NCBI RefSeq assembly: GCF_014201805.1
Contig: NZ_JACHFK010000025.1
Span: forward strand, 1 to 22,793
Source of the DNA: Deinococcus metalli
GTDB taxonomy: Bacteria; Deinococcota; Deinococci; Deinococcales; Deinococcaceae
Length of the DNA stretch: 22,793 nt
Direction: 5' to 3'
In this document: in pieces, positions 13,644 through 22,793 of the stretch
How the letters are laid out: each line of letters opens with the position of its first letter
Position numbering within the stretch: position 1 is the stretch's first letter
The notes under the pieces: model-generated
What the model was told of the DNA's origin: nothing
The model's input: only the letters and a program-made list of their open reading frames with translations
Database searches by the model: none
Position numbers and translations under genes: made by a program

Positions 13644-14879
13644 TTAGGCCTGGGGGTGCAGTTCCACCTTGATCCAGCCCGGCTGGCGCTTGTCGAAGGC
13701 CTCGTACGCGCTGATGGCGTCCTCGATGTGCTCGTGCTCGGTGATGATCGTCGTCGGATCGACCACGCCCGCCGCCACGTACTCCAGCAGCTTCGGGATG
13801 TGCGTGCGGTGGTTGCAGTTGCCCATGCGCACCGTCAGGTTCTTGTTCATGGCCTTGCCGAGGGGATACTTCTCCACGCTGGGCGAGTACACGCCGATGA
13901 TGCCGATCTGCCCGGCCTTGCGTACCATCTCGACCGCCCACTCGAGCGCCTGCGTGGGCGCGTCGCCCGGCACCCACTGGCCGCCCCTGGTGGGTTTGGC
14001 GTCCGGGGCGACCTGCTGCACGGTCTCGCGGTCTTTCTTCTCGGTGGCGCGGTCGGGTCTGGCGGGACCGCCGTGCGCGTGCTGGGCGTCCACGCCGACC
14101 GCGTCGATCACGCAGTCCGCGCCCACGTCGCCGGTCAGTCTCAGCACGGCCTGGACCGGGTCCTCGTGCTCGAAGTTCACGGTCTCCGCGCCGTTCTCGC
14201 GGGCCTTGGCCAGGCGGTCGTCCAGGCGGTCCACCGCGATGATCCGCGTGGCGCCCCGCAGCTTCGCGCTGATGATCGCAAACTGCCCGACCGGTCCGCA
14301 GCCCAGCACCACGACCACGCTGCCAGTCGTGACGCCCGCGAGTTCCGCGCCGAAGTACGCGGTGGGGAAGATGTCCGACAGCAAGATGGCCTGCTCGTCC
14401 GAAACGTTGTCCGGCAGCTTGATCAGGCTGGAATTCGCGTGCAGGATACGCGCCTTCTCGGCCTGGAGGCCCTGCAGCGGACCGGACTCCTTCGGGCCGC
14501 CGTAGAAGGCGGTGCCGGCGGCCGGGCCGTTCGGGTTGGCGTTATCGCACTGCGCGGTGTTCCCCTGACGGCACTGGGGGCAGGAGCCGCACGACACGGT
14601 CGAGGGAATCACCACGCGGTCACCCGGCGCGAAGTTCCGAACGTCTGTGCCGACCGCCTCGACCACGCCCACGCCCTCGTGGCCCAGGATGGTGCCCGGC
14701 ACCATGCCGCTCATGGTGCCCCGGATGAAGTGCAGGTCCGTGCCGCAGATCGCGCTGGCCGTCACGCGCACGATGGCGTCCGTGGGCTCCTGGAGGGTGG
14801 GCTGCGGCACGTCGTCCACGCGGATATCGCCGATGCCGTGCCACACCACGGCCTTCATGGTCGTCTTCGCTGTGCTCAT
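13644..14879 (-). CDS. zinc-dependent alcohol dehydrogenase, formaldehyde-dehydrogenase-like
   Basis: The 411-residue enzyme belongs to the medium-chain zinc dehydrogenases. C45 (ICGTDLH) and H67-E68 (GHEG) are catalytic-zinc residues. C97, C100, C103 and C111 form the structural zinc site, and GCGPVG (193-198) with D217 in the next strand is the NAD(P)-binding Rossmann turn. An insert at about 265-308, rich in charged residues, separates DAVGVD from ALEWAVEMVRKAG. Together with FYGGPKESGPLQGLQAEKARI it resembles the formaldehyde dehydrogenase-like subgroup found in many soil bacteria. The substrate could be formaldehyde or another aldehyde/alcohol. ATG 14879 has AGGAGG (14884-14889) 4 nt upstream. 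Longer in-frame extensions run into the divergent promoter and are not family-like. It is probably monocistronic. Confidence 0.9.
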   Translation of the reverse strand: MSTAKTTMKAVVWHGIGDIRVDDVPQPTLQEPTDAIVRVTASAICGTDLHFIRGTMSGMVPGTILGHEGVGVVEAVGTDVRNFAPGDRVVIPSTVSCGSCPQCRQGNTAQCDNANPNGPAAGTAFYGGPKESGPLQGLQAEKARILHANSSLIKLPDNVSDEQAILLSDIFPTAYFGAELAGVTTGSVVVVLGCGPVGQFAIISAKLRGATRIIAVDRLDDRLAKARENGAETVNFEHEDPVQAVLRLTGDVGADCVIDAVGVDAQHAHGGPARPDRATEKKDRETVQQVAPDAKPTRGGQWVPGDAPTQALEWAVEMVRKAGQIGIIGVYSPSVEKYPLGKAMNKNLTVRMGNCNHRTHIPKLLEYVAAGVVDPTTIITEHEHIEDAISAYEAFDKRQPGWIKVELHPQA

Positions 14880-14922
14880 GGGGCCTCCTGATAGTCCGCC
14901 GGCGGCGGGCCCGTTGGCAGGC

Positions 14923-14928
14923 ATTGTC
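14923..14928 (-). promoter_or_regulatory. candidate -10 box GACAAT of the zinc dehydrogenase gene
   Basis: GACAAT on the minus strand lies 43 nt before the ATG, giving a leader of about 37 nt that contains the AGGAGG site and a GC-rich fold. The match is modest. Apart from this and the + strand box at 15074, the 14880-15088 gap shows nothing clear. Confidence 0.25.
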
Positions 14929-15073
14929 CCTGCGGGGGCGGCGGCGCGGATCAGGCGGGCGTTCACGGGGAATTGGCGAAGTCCTGCGCGGACATTGAGC
15001 GCGCTGTCATCCCGGGGCTGATGGGCACAGTGCAGGACGGAGCCGGGCAAGAATCCAGACAGAGGGCGCGTCC

Positions 15074-15079
15074 TATCAT
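15074..15079 (+). promoter_or_regulatory. -10 box TATCAT of the diguanylate cyclase gene
   Basis: TATCAT ends 9 nt before the ATG at 15089. Only a poor AGG precedes the start, so the transcript is leaderless or nearly so. Confidence 0.5.
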
Positions 15080-15088
15080 CGTGCCAGG

Positions 15089-16633
15089 ATGACCGTCACG
15101 AACCGGACCCCAGGCACGGGCGACGAGTGGCTGGCCCGCCTGGAGAACGCGTGGGCAGAGCGGGAGCGCGACCGGGCCCGCAGCGTGGCCGACGCGGCGG
15201 GCGCGCGCCGCTGGCTGGAGGGCCACCCGCCCACCCCGCCGGTCGAGGCGGCCGCGCACGTGCTGGACGCCTACGCGAGCTGGCGCTCGGGGCGCATGGT
15301 CGAGGCCCTGGAAGGGCTGGAGCCCGTACTGGGACGGGCCGGCGTGCGGGACGTGTGGGTGTGCCGGGCCCTGAACATCCGCATTGCGCTGGGCTTCGAG
15401 ATCGGTGAGGTGGCGCAGAGCATGGCGCTGGTCGAGGAGCAGCTGGCCCTGTGCCGCGCGCTGGGCGAGACGGAGATCGAGGCCTGCACCCTGCACGACA
15501 TCGGCGTGATGCACAACGATCACGGCACGAAACAGGGCCGGCCATACCTCCTCCAGGCGCTGGAGAGTTTCCGGCATGCGGACAACATCGAAGGGCAGGC
15601 GTTCGCGCACCTGAACCTCGCCACCGCCGCCGTACTGGCCGGAGCGCCCGACGAGGCCCGCACGCACCTGGAGTGCGCCCGCACGCTCGGGGAGCGCCGC
15701 GGCCTGCCCTACGTGCACACAATGGCGCTGGCCCAGCAGGGCGCGCTGGAGGCCGGCAGCGATCCGGTCCGCGCCGAGGCGCTGCTGCGAAGCGCCCTGC
15801 ACCGGCAGTCGCTGCACGACGACCGGCCCATGTGGGAGGCCGCGGACCCCCTGGCCAGGCTCCTGATGGCCCAGGCGCGGTACACGGAGGCCCGGGAGCT
15901 GCTGAGCGGCTTTCTGGAGGCGGCCCAGGCCGCGCGGCTGCGCTCCATGGCCATGCACGCGCACGCGCTGCTGGCCGACATCCACGAGGCCCTGGACCAG
16001 CCGGCCGAGGCGCTGGGTCACCTGCGGGCGCACGTGCAGGCCTACCGCGCGCTGCGCGACGAGGAGCACGATCGGCGGGTCAGCGCGCTGGAGGTCATGC
16101 ACCGCACAGAGCTGATGCGGGCCCAGGCCGAGGCCGGCCAGCGCCGCGCCGACGAACTCGGTCGCCTGAGCCAGACCGACGACCTGACCGGCCTGCCCAA
16201 CCGCCGCCACCTGCTCGACGAAGGCCCCCGGCTCCTGCGCGAGCGGCCCGGCGCTGTGGCGATCATCGACATCGACCACTTCAAGGCCGTGAATGACCGG
16301 TACGGCCACGAGACCGGAGACCGCGTCCTGCACGCCTTCGCCGCCCGGCTGCGGCGGGAGCTGCCCGGCGCCTTCGTGGCCCGTAGCGGCGGCGAGGAGT
16401 TCGTGGCGCTGTTCCCGGGCCTCGCCGTGCCGGACGCCCATGTCTGCCTGGACACCCTGCGGCGGCAGCGCAGCGCGCCGGGCCCACTGCCCGACGTGAC
16501 CTTCACCGCCGGCGTGACCCCGTGCCCGGACGGCGACCTTCAGGACGCGCTGCGCCGCGCGGATACCCTGCTGTACCGCGGCAAGGCGACCGGCCGGGAC
16601 CGCGTGGTCCCAGACGACGGCGGCGTGGAGTGA
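15089..16633 (+). CDS. TPR-GGDEF diguanylate cyclase
   Basis: The 514-residue protein makes the second messenger c-di-GMP from two GTP. Residues about 15-340 are helical tetratricopeptide-like repeats (for example [25 protein letters not shown]), a likely protein-interaction or sensing module. A short coiled-coil linker leads to the GGDEF domain (about 355-508). TDDLTGLPN starts at 363, the metal-binding DIDHFK at 394-399 and the active GGEEF at 434-438. The RxxD product-inhibition site expected just before GGEEF is missing (LPGAFVARS instead), so feedback by c-di-GMP is unlikely. No membrane segment is seen, so the protein is cytosolic. ATG 15089 follows a TATCAT box. The gene converges on uvrB with a 16-nt gap. 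Which signal the repeats sense is not visible. Confidence 0.93.
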   Translation: MTVTNRTPGTGDEWLARLENAWAERERDRARSVADAAGARRWLEGHPPTPPVEAAAHVLDAYASWRSGRMVEALEGLEPVLGRAGVRDVWVCRALNIRIALGFEIGEVAQSMALVEEQLALCRALGETEIEACTLHDIGVMHNDHGTKQGRPYLLQALESFRHADNIEGQAFAHLNLATAAVLAGAPDEARTHLECARTLGERRGLPYVHTMALAQQGALEAGSDPVRAEALLRSALHRQSLHDDRPMWEAADPLARLLMAQARYTEARELLSGFLEAAQAARLRSMAMHAHALLADIHEALDQPAEALGHLRAHVQAYRALRDEEHDRRVSALEVMHRTELMRAQAEAGQRRADELGRLSQTDDLTGLPNRRHLLDEGPRLLRERPGAVAIIDIDHFKAVNDRYGHETGDRVLHAFAARLRRELPGAFVARSGGEEFVALFPGLAVPDAHVCLDTLRRQRSAPGPLPDVTFTAGVTPCPDGDLQDALRRADTLLYRGKATGRDRVVPDDGGVE

Positions 16634-16649
16634 CGCGCAACCCGGTCGC

Positions 16650-18665
<2,016 letters not shown>

Positions 18666-18716
18666 GGAACCTCCGGGGTGGGGAAAGGCGGCTGCGATCG
18701 CCGAACGAGTCTCCAC

Positions 18717-18722
18717 ATTTTA
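18717..18722 (-). promoter_or_regulatory. -10 box TAAAAT of uvrB
   Basis: TAAAAT on the minus strand matches the consensus at five of six positions and overlaps the end of the RDRM palindrome by three bases. It gives a leader of about 45 nt carrying the GGAGG site. A repressor bound at the palindrome would block RNA polymerase. Confidence 0.6.
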
Positions 18723-18736
18723 CGCCCCGGACGTAA
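18720..18736 (-). promoter_or_regulatory. RDRM: predicted DdrO operator of uvrB
   Basis: The 17-bp sequence TTACGTCCGGGGCGTAA (minus strand) has perfect TTACG and CGTAA arms. It fits the radiation/desiccation response motif known upstream of recA, ddrA, ddrB, uvrB and other genes in Deinococcus, whose type sequence is TTATGTCATTGACATAA. It lies 55 bp before the uvrB start and overlaps its -10 box. DdrO binds RDRM sites and is removed by IrrE, the protease encoded at 470-1321. Confidence 0.85.
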
Positions 18737-18783
18737 GGGGAATGTAGGCCGGATGGCTGAAGGGAAGCCTGGTGGCCCCGCTC

Positions 18784-18789
18784 TACACT
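18784..18789 (+). promoter_or_regulatory. -10 box TACACT of the MFS transporter gene, leaderless
   Basis: TACACT ends 7 nt before the ATG at 18797. No Shine-Dalgarno or strong -35 is seen. The RDRM ends 47 bp upstream of this box. Confidence 0.55.
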
Positions 18790-18796
18790 GCCCCGT

Positions 18797-20026
18797 ATGC
18801 GTGCCCGTCCCGCCGCCCTGATCTTCATCCTGCTGACCGCGCTGATCGACATCGTGGGGATCGGGATCATCATTCCGGTGCTGCCGGGACTGGTCAAATC
18901 GCTGGCCGGCTCTGAGGTCGCGGGCGCGCGCACCATCGGGGTGCTGACGGCGATGTACGCGGTCATGCAGTTCATCTGCGCGCCGATCCTGGGGGCGCTG
19001 AGCGACCGCTTCGGGCGGCGGCCGGTGCTGCTGTTCGCGCTGACCGGCATGGGCCTGGACTACCTGCTGCTGGCCTTCGCGCCCAACCTCGCGTGGCTGT
19101 TCGTCGGCCGCGTGGTCGCCGGGATCACCGGCGCGAGCCTGACTGTCGCCAACGCGTACATCGCGGACGTGTCGCCGCCCGAGGAGCGCGCGAAGAACTT
19201 CGGGCTGCTGGGCGCGATGTTCGGGGTGGGCTTCATCCTCGGGCCGGCGCTGGGCGGGCTGCTGGGCGAATACGGCCTGCGCGTGCCGTTCATGGTGGCG
19301 GCGGCCCTGACCGGCCTGAACGTGCTGTACGGCCTGTTTGTGCTGCCCGAGTCGCTGCCGGCGAGTGCGCGCGGCCAGGCGCTGCGCCGGGGCGACCTGA
19401 ACCCCCTGCTGCCGCTGCGGGCGCTGGGCGAGTACCCGATCCTGCGCAGCCTGGCGCTCACCTTCGTGCTGCTGGGCCTGGCCGGGCAGGTGATCTTCAG
19501 CACGTGGGTGCTGTTCACCGAGGGCGCGCTGCGCTGGACGCCCGCCCAGAACGGCGTGGCGCTGGCGTTCTTCGGCCTGCTCACGGCCGGGGTGCAGGCC
19601 GGGCTGATCGGCCCCTTCCTGGCGCGCTTCGGCGAGCGGCGCACCATCATGACCGGGCTGGTGTCGTCCACGCTGGAATTCCTGGTGCTCAGCGTGGCCC
19701 GCAGCGGCGTGCTGCTGTACGCGTCGCTGGTGGTCGGGGCGCTGGGCGGGCTGGCGAACCCGGCCATCCAGGGATTGATCTCCAAGCAGGTGGACGAGAC
19801 CGAGCAGGGCCGCGTGCAGGGAGCGGTCACCAGCCTGAACAGCCTGGTGGCGGTGGTCGGGCCGATCCTTGCCACGAACGTGTACGCGCTGGGCGTGGGC
19901 CAGGGCTTCCCCGGCGCGGCGTTCCTGATGGGCGCGCTGCTCTCGGTGGCCGGCACCGTGCTGATCCTGGGTGTGCTGCGGCGCATGCCGGGCACCGGGC
20001 CGGCCCAGTCCGTTCAGGGCCGCTAG
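18797..20026 (+). CDS. MFS drug-efflux type transporter (DHA1, TetA-like)
   Basis: The 409-residue protein has twelve predicted membrane helices in two halves joined by a short charged loop (about 193-210). MFS motif A is well preserved between helices 2 and 3 ([14 protein letters not shown]), and [11 protein letters not shown] in helix 4 fits motif B. PxLGGLLGE in helix 5 resembles the antiporter motif C of drug/proton exchangers. The first helix ([16 protein letters not shown]) carries the Asp typical of tetracycline and multidrug antiporters. It should export a small molecule in exchange for protons across the inner membrane; sequence alone does not prove tetracycline as substrate. ATG 18797 follows a TACACT box by 7 nt. 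It diverges from uvrB across a 131-bp region and is followed by a convergent gene. Confidence 0.9.
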   Translation: MRARPAALIFILLTALIDIVGIGIIIPVLPGLVKSLAGSEVAGARTIGVLTAMYAVMQFICAPILGALSDRFGRRPVLLFALTGMGLDYLLLAFAPNLAWLFVGRVVAGITGASLTVANAYIADVSPPEERAKNFGLLGAMFGVGFILGPALGGLLGEYGLRVPFMVAAALTGLNVLYGLFVLPESLPASARGQALRRGDLNPLLPLRALGEYPILRSLALTFVLLGLAGQVIFSTWVLFTEGALRWTPAQNGVALAFFGLLTAGVQAGLIGPFLARFGERRTIMTGLVSSTLEFLVLSVARSGVLLYASLVVGALGGLANPAIQGLISKQVDETEQGRVQGAVTSLNSLVAVVGPILATNVYALGVGQGFPGAAFLMGALLSVAGTVLILGVLRRMPGTGPAQSVQGR

Positions 20027-20039
20027 GCCGCCGGCCCCC

Positions 20040-21872
20040 TTACGGCTGGTAGGTCTTGATCACGCCGCCCCAGCCGGGCAGCGTCTGCGCGCGGTAGAAC
20101 ACCAGGCTGATCGGCAGGTTCGAGCCGCTGGCCGGCACGAAGTCGATGTTCAGCCGGTCGGACTGCGCGCGCCACACCAGCGTGGGCGACCCGGGGTTCA
20201 GGGCGGTGCCCACGCGCGGCAGCTTGACCGCCTGAACGATCGGGCCGTCGATGACGTTCATGGCGCCCCGGTACAGGCCCCCGCGCGGGCTGAGGGCCAC
20301 CGCGCTGCCCGCCGCGCCGTTGACTTCCAGGTCGTACAGCACGCCGTAATTGCCGCTGAGCTTCACCGGCTGGCCGGTCAGGGCGTCGGTGCCCGTCAGC
20401 GCCGGGTCGAGCTGCCCGTCCCCGATGGTGATGCGGGTGGGCAGGGCGCCCAGCGTGACGCGCAGGTGCCGCACGGCGTCCGGGAAGGTGCCGCGCACGT
20501 GCCGCTCGTCGGGCTTCAGGTAGGGCAGCTGCTGCGCGACCTGCGCGGTGGGCGGCAGGGTGTCTTCGAGCATCAGCACGGTCAGCTCCACGCGGCCGGT
20601 GGTGGTCACGTCCTGCATCACGTTCACGCCGCTGCCGGCGTTCAGGGTGGGGCTGGCGTACACCGCCGCCGACTGTCCCGGCGCGAGGCTCAGGGTGGCG
20701 CCGCCGCTGGAGGCGAAGTACTCCATCAGCGTGACCTGCCCCAGCGTGCCCTCGATGCGGGTGGGCGCCGTCTCGCCCAGCCGGTCCGTGCGGACGTCCA
20801 CCGGATGGTCCGTGAGGTTACGCGCCAGCACGTACAGCCGCGCCGGCTTCCCCAGGCCGTTGAGGTGGTACGCCAGCAGCCGCGCGCGGCCCTCCACGCT
20901 GTCCTGGTACAGCACGCCGCTCTGCGCGGGCACCTCGGGGCTGTCGCTGAAGATCAGGGGCGACGTCTCGCCGGGCAGCAGCGTGGGCAGCGCGGCCGGG
21001 TACGTCAGCACCTGCGCGTCGGGGAAGGCGTCGCCGGGCAGCGCGTATTTCAGCGCGTACGTCAGCGGCGTGTCCACCGGATCGCCCTGCACGCGGATCG
21101 TGCGGGTAAAGGGCGTGCTCTGGAGCCCCCGGCTGTTCGTGACGGTCAGGCCGACGGTGTAGGTGCCAGGCTGGAAGTACACGTCCTGCCGGCCCGTCCA
21201 CTTGCGGGCCGTGAGGTCCGCGCCGTCCGGGTCGAAGGCGTACTCGGTGTACACGACCCGCTCGCCCGGCGCGTACACGGCCTTGTCCGTCGAGAAGCGC
21301 GCCTGCGGGCTGAGGGGATTGCCGCCGTCGCGCAGCGCGGTCAGGGTCAGGGTGCGCCCCGAGTCGTCCGCGGAGACCAGGTTGGCGTTCAGGGTGTCGG
21401 CCAGGGTACGCGCACTGACGTACAGCACGCCGCCCACCACGGCGACCGTGCCGCCCGGCTGCGGCGTGCCGCCCAGTGAGGCGCTGACGGCGCGGGTGTC
21501 CACCACCAGCCGGCCGAGCTGCACCGCGCCCGCCGCGACGCCCTCCGCCCGGCTGATCGGGCGGCCCAGCAGCAGCGCCGTCTCGCGCAGCGGCAGCATG
21601 GCCCGCCCGGCCACCAGCCGCGGCGGACTGGTCCACGCGCTGGTGTCACCGTTCACGTACGCCACGCCCTGATCGACCGTGAAGGTCAGCTGCACCGAGC
21701 CGGCCGGAGCCGCCACGGCGCGGGCGGTGCCGGCGGCGCTCAGCACGCCGAGCACGCCCGTCAGCGCGGTGCCGCCCGGAGCAGGCGGCACCATCAGCGA
21801 CAGCGTGGCGAGCAGCGTCGGCCTTCGGCGGCGGGAAGGAGTCGGGGTGGCAAGGGCAGCGGGAACGCACAT
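20040..21872 (-). CDS. secreted protein with copper-amine-oxidase N-terminal-like and PKD-like domains
   Basis: The 610-residue product has a basic stretch RRRR (14-17) and long hydrophobic segments ending near ARAVA-AP (51-56), a likely signal peptide. Residues about 60-178 match the copper amine oxidase N-terminal-like domain (FTVDQGVAYVNG, then AMLPLRETALLLG and GVLYVSARTLAD), a cell-wall or surface module without enzyme activity of its own. A PKD-like beta-sandwich follows (about 192-263: YAPGERVVYTEYAFDPDG, FQPGTYTVGLTVTNSRG). The remaining 340 residues are beta-rich and unassigned. ATG 21872 lies 7 nt after a CATACT box. Earlier in-frame starts overlap ftsH and are rejected. A structural or surface role is probable but not shown. 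It is divergent from ftsH. Confidence 0.82.
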   Translation of the reverse strand: MCVPAALATPTPSRRRRPTLLATLSLMVPPAPGGTALTGVLGVLSAAGTARAVAAPAGSVQLTFTVDQGVAYVNGDTSAWTSPPRLVAGRAMLPLRETALLLGRPISRAEGVAAGAVQLGRLVVDTRAVSASLGGTPQPGGTVAVVGGVLYVSARTLADTLNANLVSADDSGRTLTLTALRDGGNPLSPQARFSTDKAVYAPGERVVYTEYAFDPDGADLTARKWTGRQDVYFQPGTYTVGLTVTNSRGLQSTPFTRTIRVQGDPVDTPLTYALKYALPGDAFPDAQVLTYPAALPTLLPGETSPLIFSDSPEVPAQSGVLYQDSVEGRARLLAYHLNGLGKPARLYVLARNLTDHPVDVRTDRLGETAPTRIEGTLGQVTLMEYFASSGGATLSLAPGQSAAVYASPTLNAGSGVNVMQDVTTTGRVELTVLMLEDTLPPTAQVAQQLPYLKPDERHVRGTFPDAVRHLRVTLGALPTRITIGDGQLDPALTGTDALTGQPVKLSGNYGVLYDLEVNGAAGSAVALSPRGGLYRGAMNVIDGPIVQAVKLPRVGTALNPGSPTLVWRAQSDRLNIDFVPASGSNLPISLVFYRAQTLPGWGGVIKTYQP

Positions 21873-21879
21873 GACGACG

Positions 21880-21885
21880 AGTATG
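21880..21885 (-). promoter_or_regulatory. -10 box CATACT of the secreted protein gene
   Basis: CATACT on the minus strand ends 7 nt before the ATG at 21872, again in the leaderless geometry, with the first consensus base replaced by C. Confidence 0.4.
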
Positions 21886-21968
21886 GCGGACGAACCTGAC
21901 AGCTTTCTGCCCGGATTGTCCCGCCCGGCGCGCGTCCGCTGCCCCCAGCGTGGGGGCATGCGTTGCAA

Positions 21969-21995
21969 TTGACCGCGCGGACACGGGCATACACT
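21969..21995 (+). promoter_or_regulatory. promoter of the uORF-ftsH transcript
   Basis: TTGACC (21969-21974) is the best -35 match in the window. TACACT (21990-21995) is the -10, with a 15-nt spacer that is slightly short. Transcription would start at or beside the ATG at 22001, 5 nt past the box. Confidence 0.6.
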
Positions 21996-22000
21996 GAAGC

Positions 22001-22030
22001 ATGACCGAGTGTGGGGGCGCGTCCCCGTGA
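22001..22030 (+). CDS. nine-codon upstream ORF overlapping the ftsH start
   Basis: ATG 22001 opens a frame encoding MTECGGASP and stops at TGA 22028-22030, overlapping the ftsH GTG in GTGA. The ATG lies 5 nt after the TACACT box, so it is probably the first codon of a leaderless mRNA. A small hairpin (22013-22026, five pairs counting one G-T, with a CGCG loop) lies between the two starts. It may couple or tune ftsH translation. This is inferred from layout alone. Confidence 0.4.
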   Translation: MTECGGASP

Positions 22031-22793
22031 AACGTCCGCTGTGGCTCTGGGCCCTGCTCGCCGGCGTGGCGCTGCTGCTCACGCTGGCCTTTACCCTGCC
22101 GCGCGGCGCGGGCAGCGGCATGTATCTCACGGACTTCACCACGGCGCTGCGCCGCGGCGAGGTCGCGGACGCCCGCATCTCGTACCAGAACGGTACGGTC
22201 GTGCTGAGCGGCAAACTCAAGGACGGTCAGGACTACGAGACGCGCACCCTGACGGGCGACCCGGTGGTGAAGCTCGACGCCCTGCAGGCGGCCGGCGTGA
22301 ACGTGTCGTACCTGCCGCCCGCCCGCCTGAGCGTGCTGGGCGTGCTGAGCATCCTGCTGACCCTGGCCCTGATCGTGGGCCTGATCATCCTGCTGCTGCG
22401 CAGCCGCCAGGGCGGCAACACGGACGCGGCCGGCACGTTCGGGAAGAGCAAGGCGGCGGTGATCGCGGAGGGACAGATCAAGCTCTCCTTCCAGGACGTC
22501 GCGGGCTGTGACGAGGCCAAGCAGGACCTGCAGGAAGTCGTGGACTTCCTGCGTGCCCCCGACAAATACCACGCCCTCGGCGCCCGCATCCCCCACGGCG
22601 TGCTCCTCGTCGGCCCCCCCGGTTCCGGCAAGACCCTGCTCGCCAAGGCGGTCGCCGGGGAGGCCAAGGTCCCGTACTTCTCCATCTCCGGCTCCGATTT
22701 CGTCGAGATGTTCGTCGGGGTCGGTGCCGCCCGCGTGCGGGACCTGTTCGAGCAGGCGCGCAAGAGCGCGCCCTGCATCGTCTTCATCGACGA
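22027..22793 (+). CDS. ftsH: ATP-dependent zinc metalloprotease FtsH (partial, 5' part)
   Basis: The first 255 residues are present and the frame runs off the right edge. The N-terminus has a membrane helix at about 4-24, an extracytoplasmic domain to about 102, a second helix at 103-124, then the AAA+ module. [15 protein letters not shown] is the FtsH-specific lead-in, Walker A is GPPGSGKT (196-203), [21 protein letters not shown] contains the pore-loop FVG, and IVFID begins Walker B. The zinc HExxH site lies beyond the window. FtsH unfolds and degrades membrane and short-lived cytosolic proteins as a hexamer. I use GTG 22027, overlapping a short upstream ORF. An in-frame GTG at 22009 would add six residues. 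Deinococcus species carry several FtsH paralogues, and which one this is cannot be told. Confidence 0.95.
   Translation, partial: MKRPLWLWALLAGVALLLTLAFTLPRGAGSGMYLTDFTTALRRGEVADARISYQNGTVVLSGKLKDGQDYETRTLTGDPVVKLDALQAAGVNVSYLPPARLSVLGVLSILLTLALIVGLIILLLRSRQGGNTDAAGTFGKSKAAVIAEGQIKLSFQDVAGCDEAKQDLQEVVDFLRAPDKYHALGARIPHGVLLVGPPGSGKTLLAKAVAGEAKVPYFSISGSDFVEMFVGVGAARVRDLFEQARKSAPCIVFID

Noticed and set aside
11400..14891. Very long open frame on the + strand opposite the kinase, VWA, GNAT and dehydrogenase genes
   Set aside because: It is a shadow of high-GC coding sequence: rich in Arg, His, Gln and Ala without domain motifs, and fully antisense to four well-supported genes.
18694..18701. GCGATCGC octamer palindrome in the uvrB leader
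   Set aside because: It occurs once in a GC-rich leader; the RDRM 19 bp upstream explains regulation better, and one 8-bp palindrome can be chance.
21873..22220. Long N-terminal extension of the secreted protein gene into the ftsH region
   Set aside because: It would overlap ftsH coding sequence antisense and lacks signal-peptide character; the ATG at 21872 follows a plausible -10 box.

Overview
The window is high-GC, gene-dense bacterial chromosome and reads as Deinococcus. The case rests on an IrrE/PprI metallopeptidase directly upstream of folP-folB-folK, a 17-bp RDRM-type palindrome in front of uvrB, and many GTG/ATG starts only 5-10 nt downstream of a TANNNT -10 box, the arrangement of leaderless mRNAs described in Deinococcus. 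The species cannot be named from sequence alone.

Layout, left to right. 1-416: the end of an unknown gene, a strong hairpin terminator, and a small acyl-CoA-binding protein with a dyad symmetry in its promoter. 458-3626: irrE (pprI), folP, folB and folK as an overlapping + strand run, then a membrane-anchored hypothetical protein. 3674-5371: a TPR-like hypothetical gene divergent from an iron-type alcohol dehydrogenase of the hydroxyacid-oxoacid transhydrogenase type. 5376-6825 (-): a three-gene run of standalone dsRNA-binding protein, HAD phosphatase and YraN-family nuclease, divergent from a small secreted hypothetical protein (6870-7349). 7356-12998 (-): a four-gene signalling operon of VWA protein, zinc-ribbon Ser/Thr kinase with a C-terminal membrane bundle, zinc-ribbon FHA protein, and a PP2C phosphatase carrying a degenerate kinase domain. 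13071-14879 (-): a GNAT acetyltransferase and a zinc-dependent alcohol/formaldehyde dehydrogenase. 15089-16633: TPR-GGDEF diguanylate cyclase. 16650-18665 (-): uvrB, whose promoter carries the RDRM. 18797-20026: an MFS drug-efflux type transporter. 20040-21872 (-): a secreted copper-amine-oxidase-N/PKD-like protein. 22001-22793: a 9-codon upstream ORF overlapping the start of an ftsH that runs off the right edge.

How it fits together. IrrE is the protease that cleaves the repressor DdrO after DNA damage, and DdrO binds RDRM sites. The window therefore holds both the sensor/protease and one target promoter (uvrB), though not ddrO. The fol genes form a nearly complete pterin branch to dihydropteroate. 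The VWA-kinase-FHA-PP2C operon looks like a self-contained phospho-Thr writer/reader/eraser module related to TerY-P-type triads. Its distinctive points are the pseudokinase-PP2C fusion and a repeated K-T-x-x-L motif at the VWA C-terminus that may be the phosphorylated, FHA-bound tail. I saw no rRNA, tRNA, CRISPR array, insertion sequence or phage gene, and no gene-free stretch over 300 bases.
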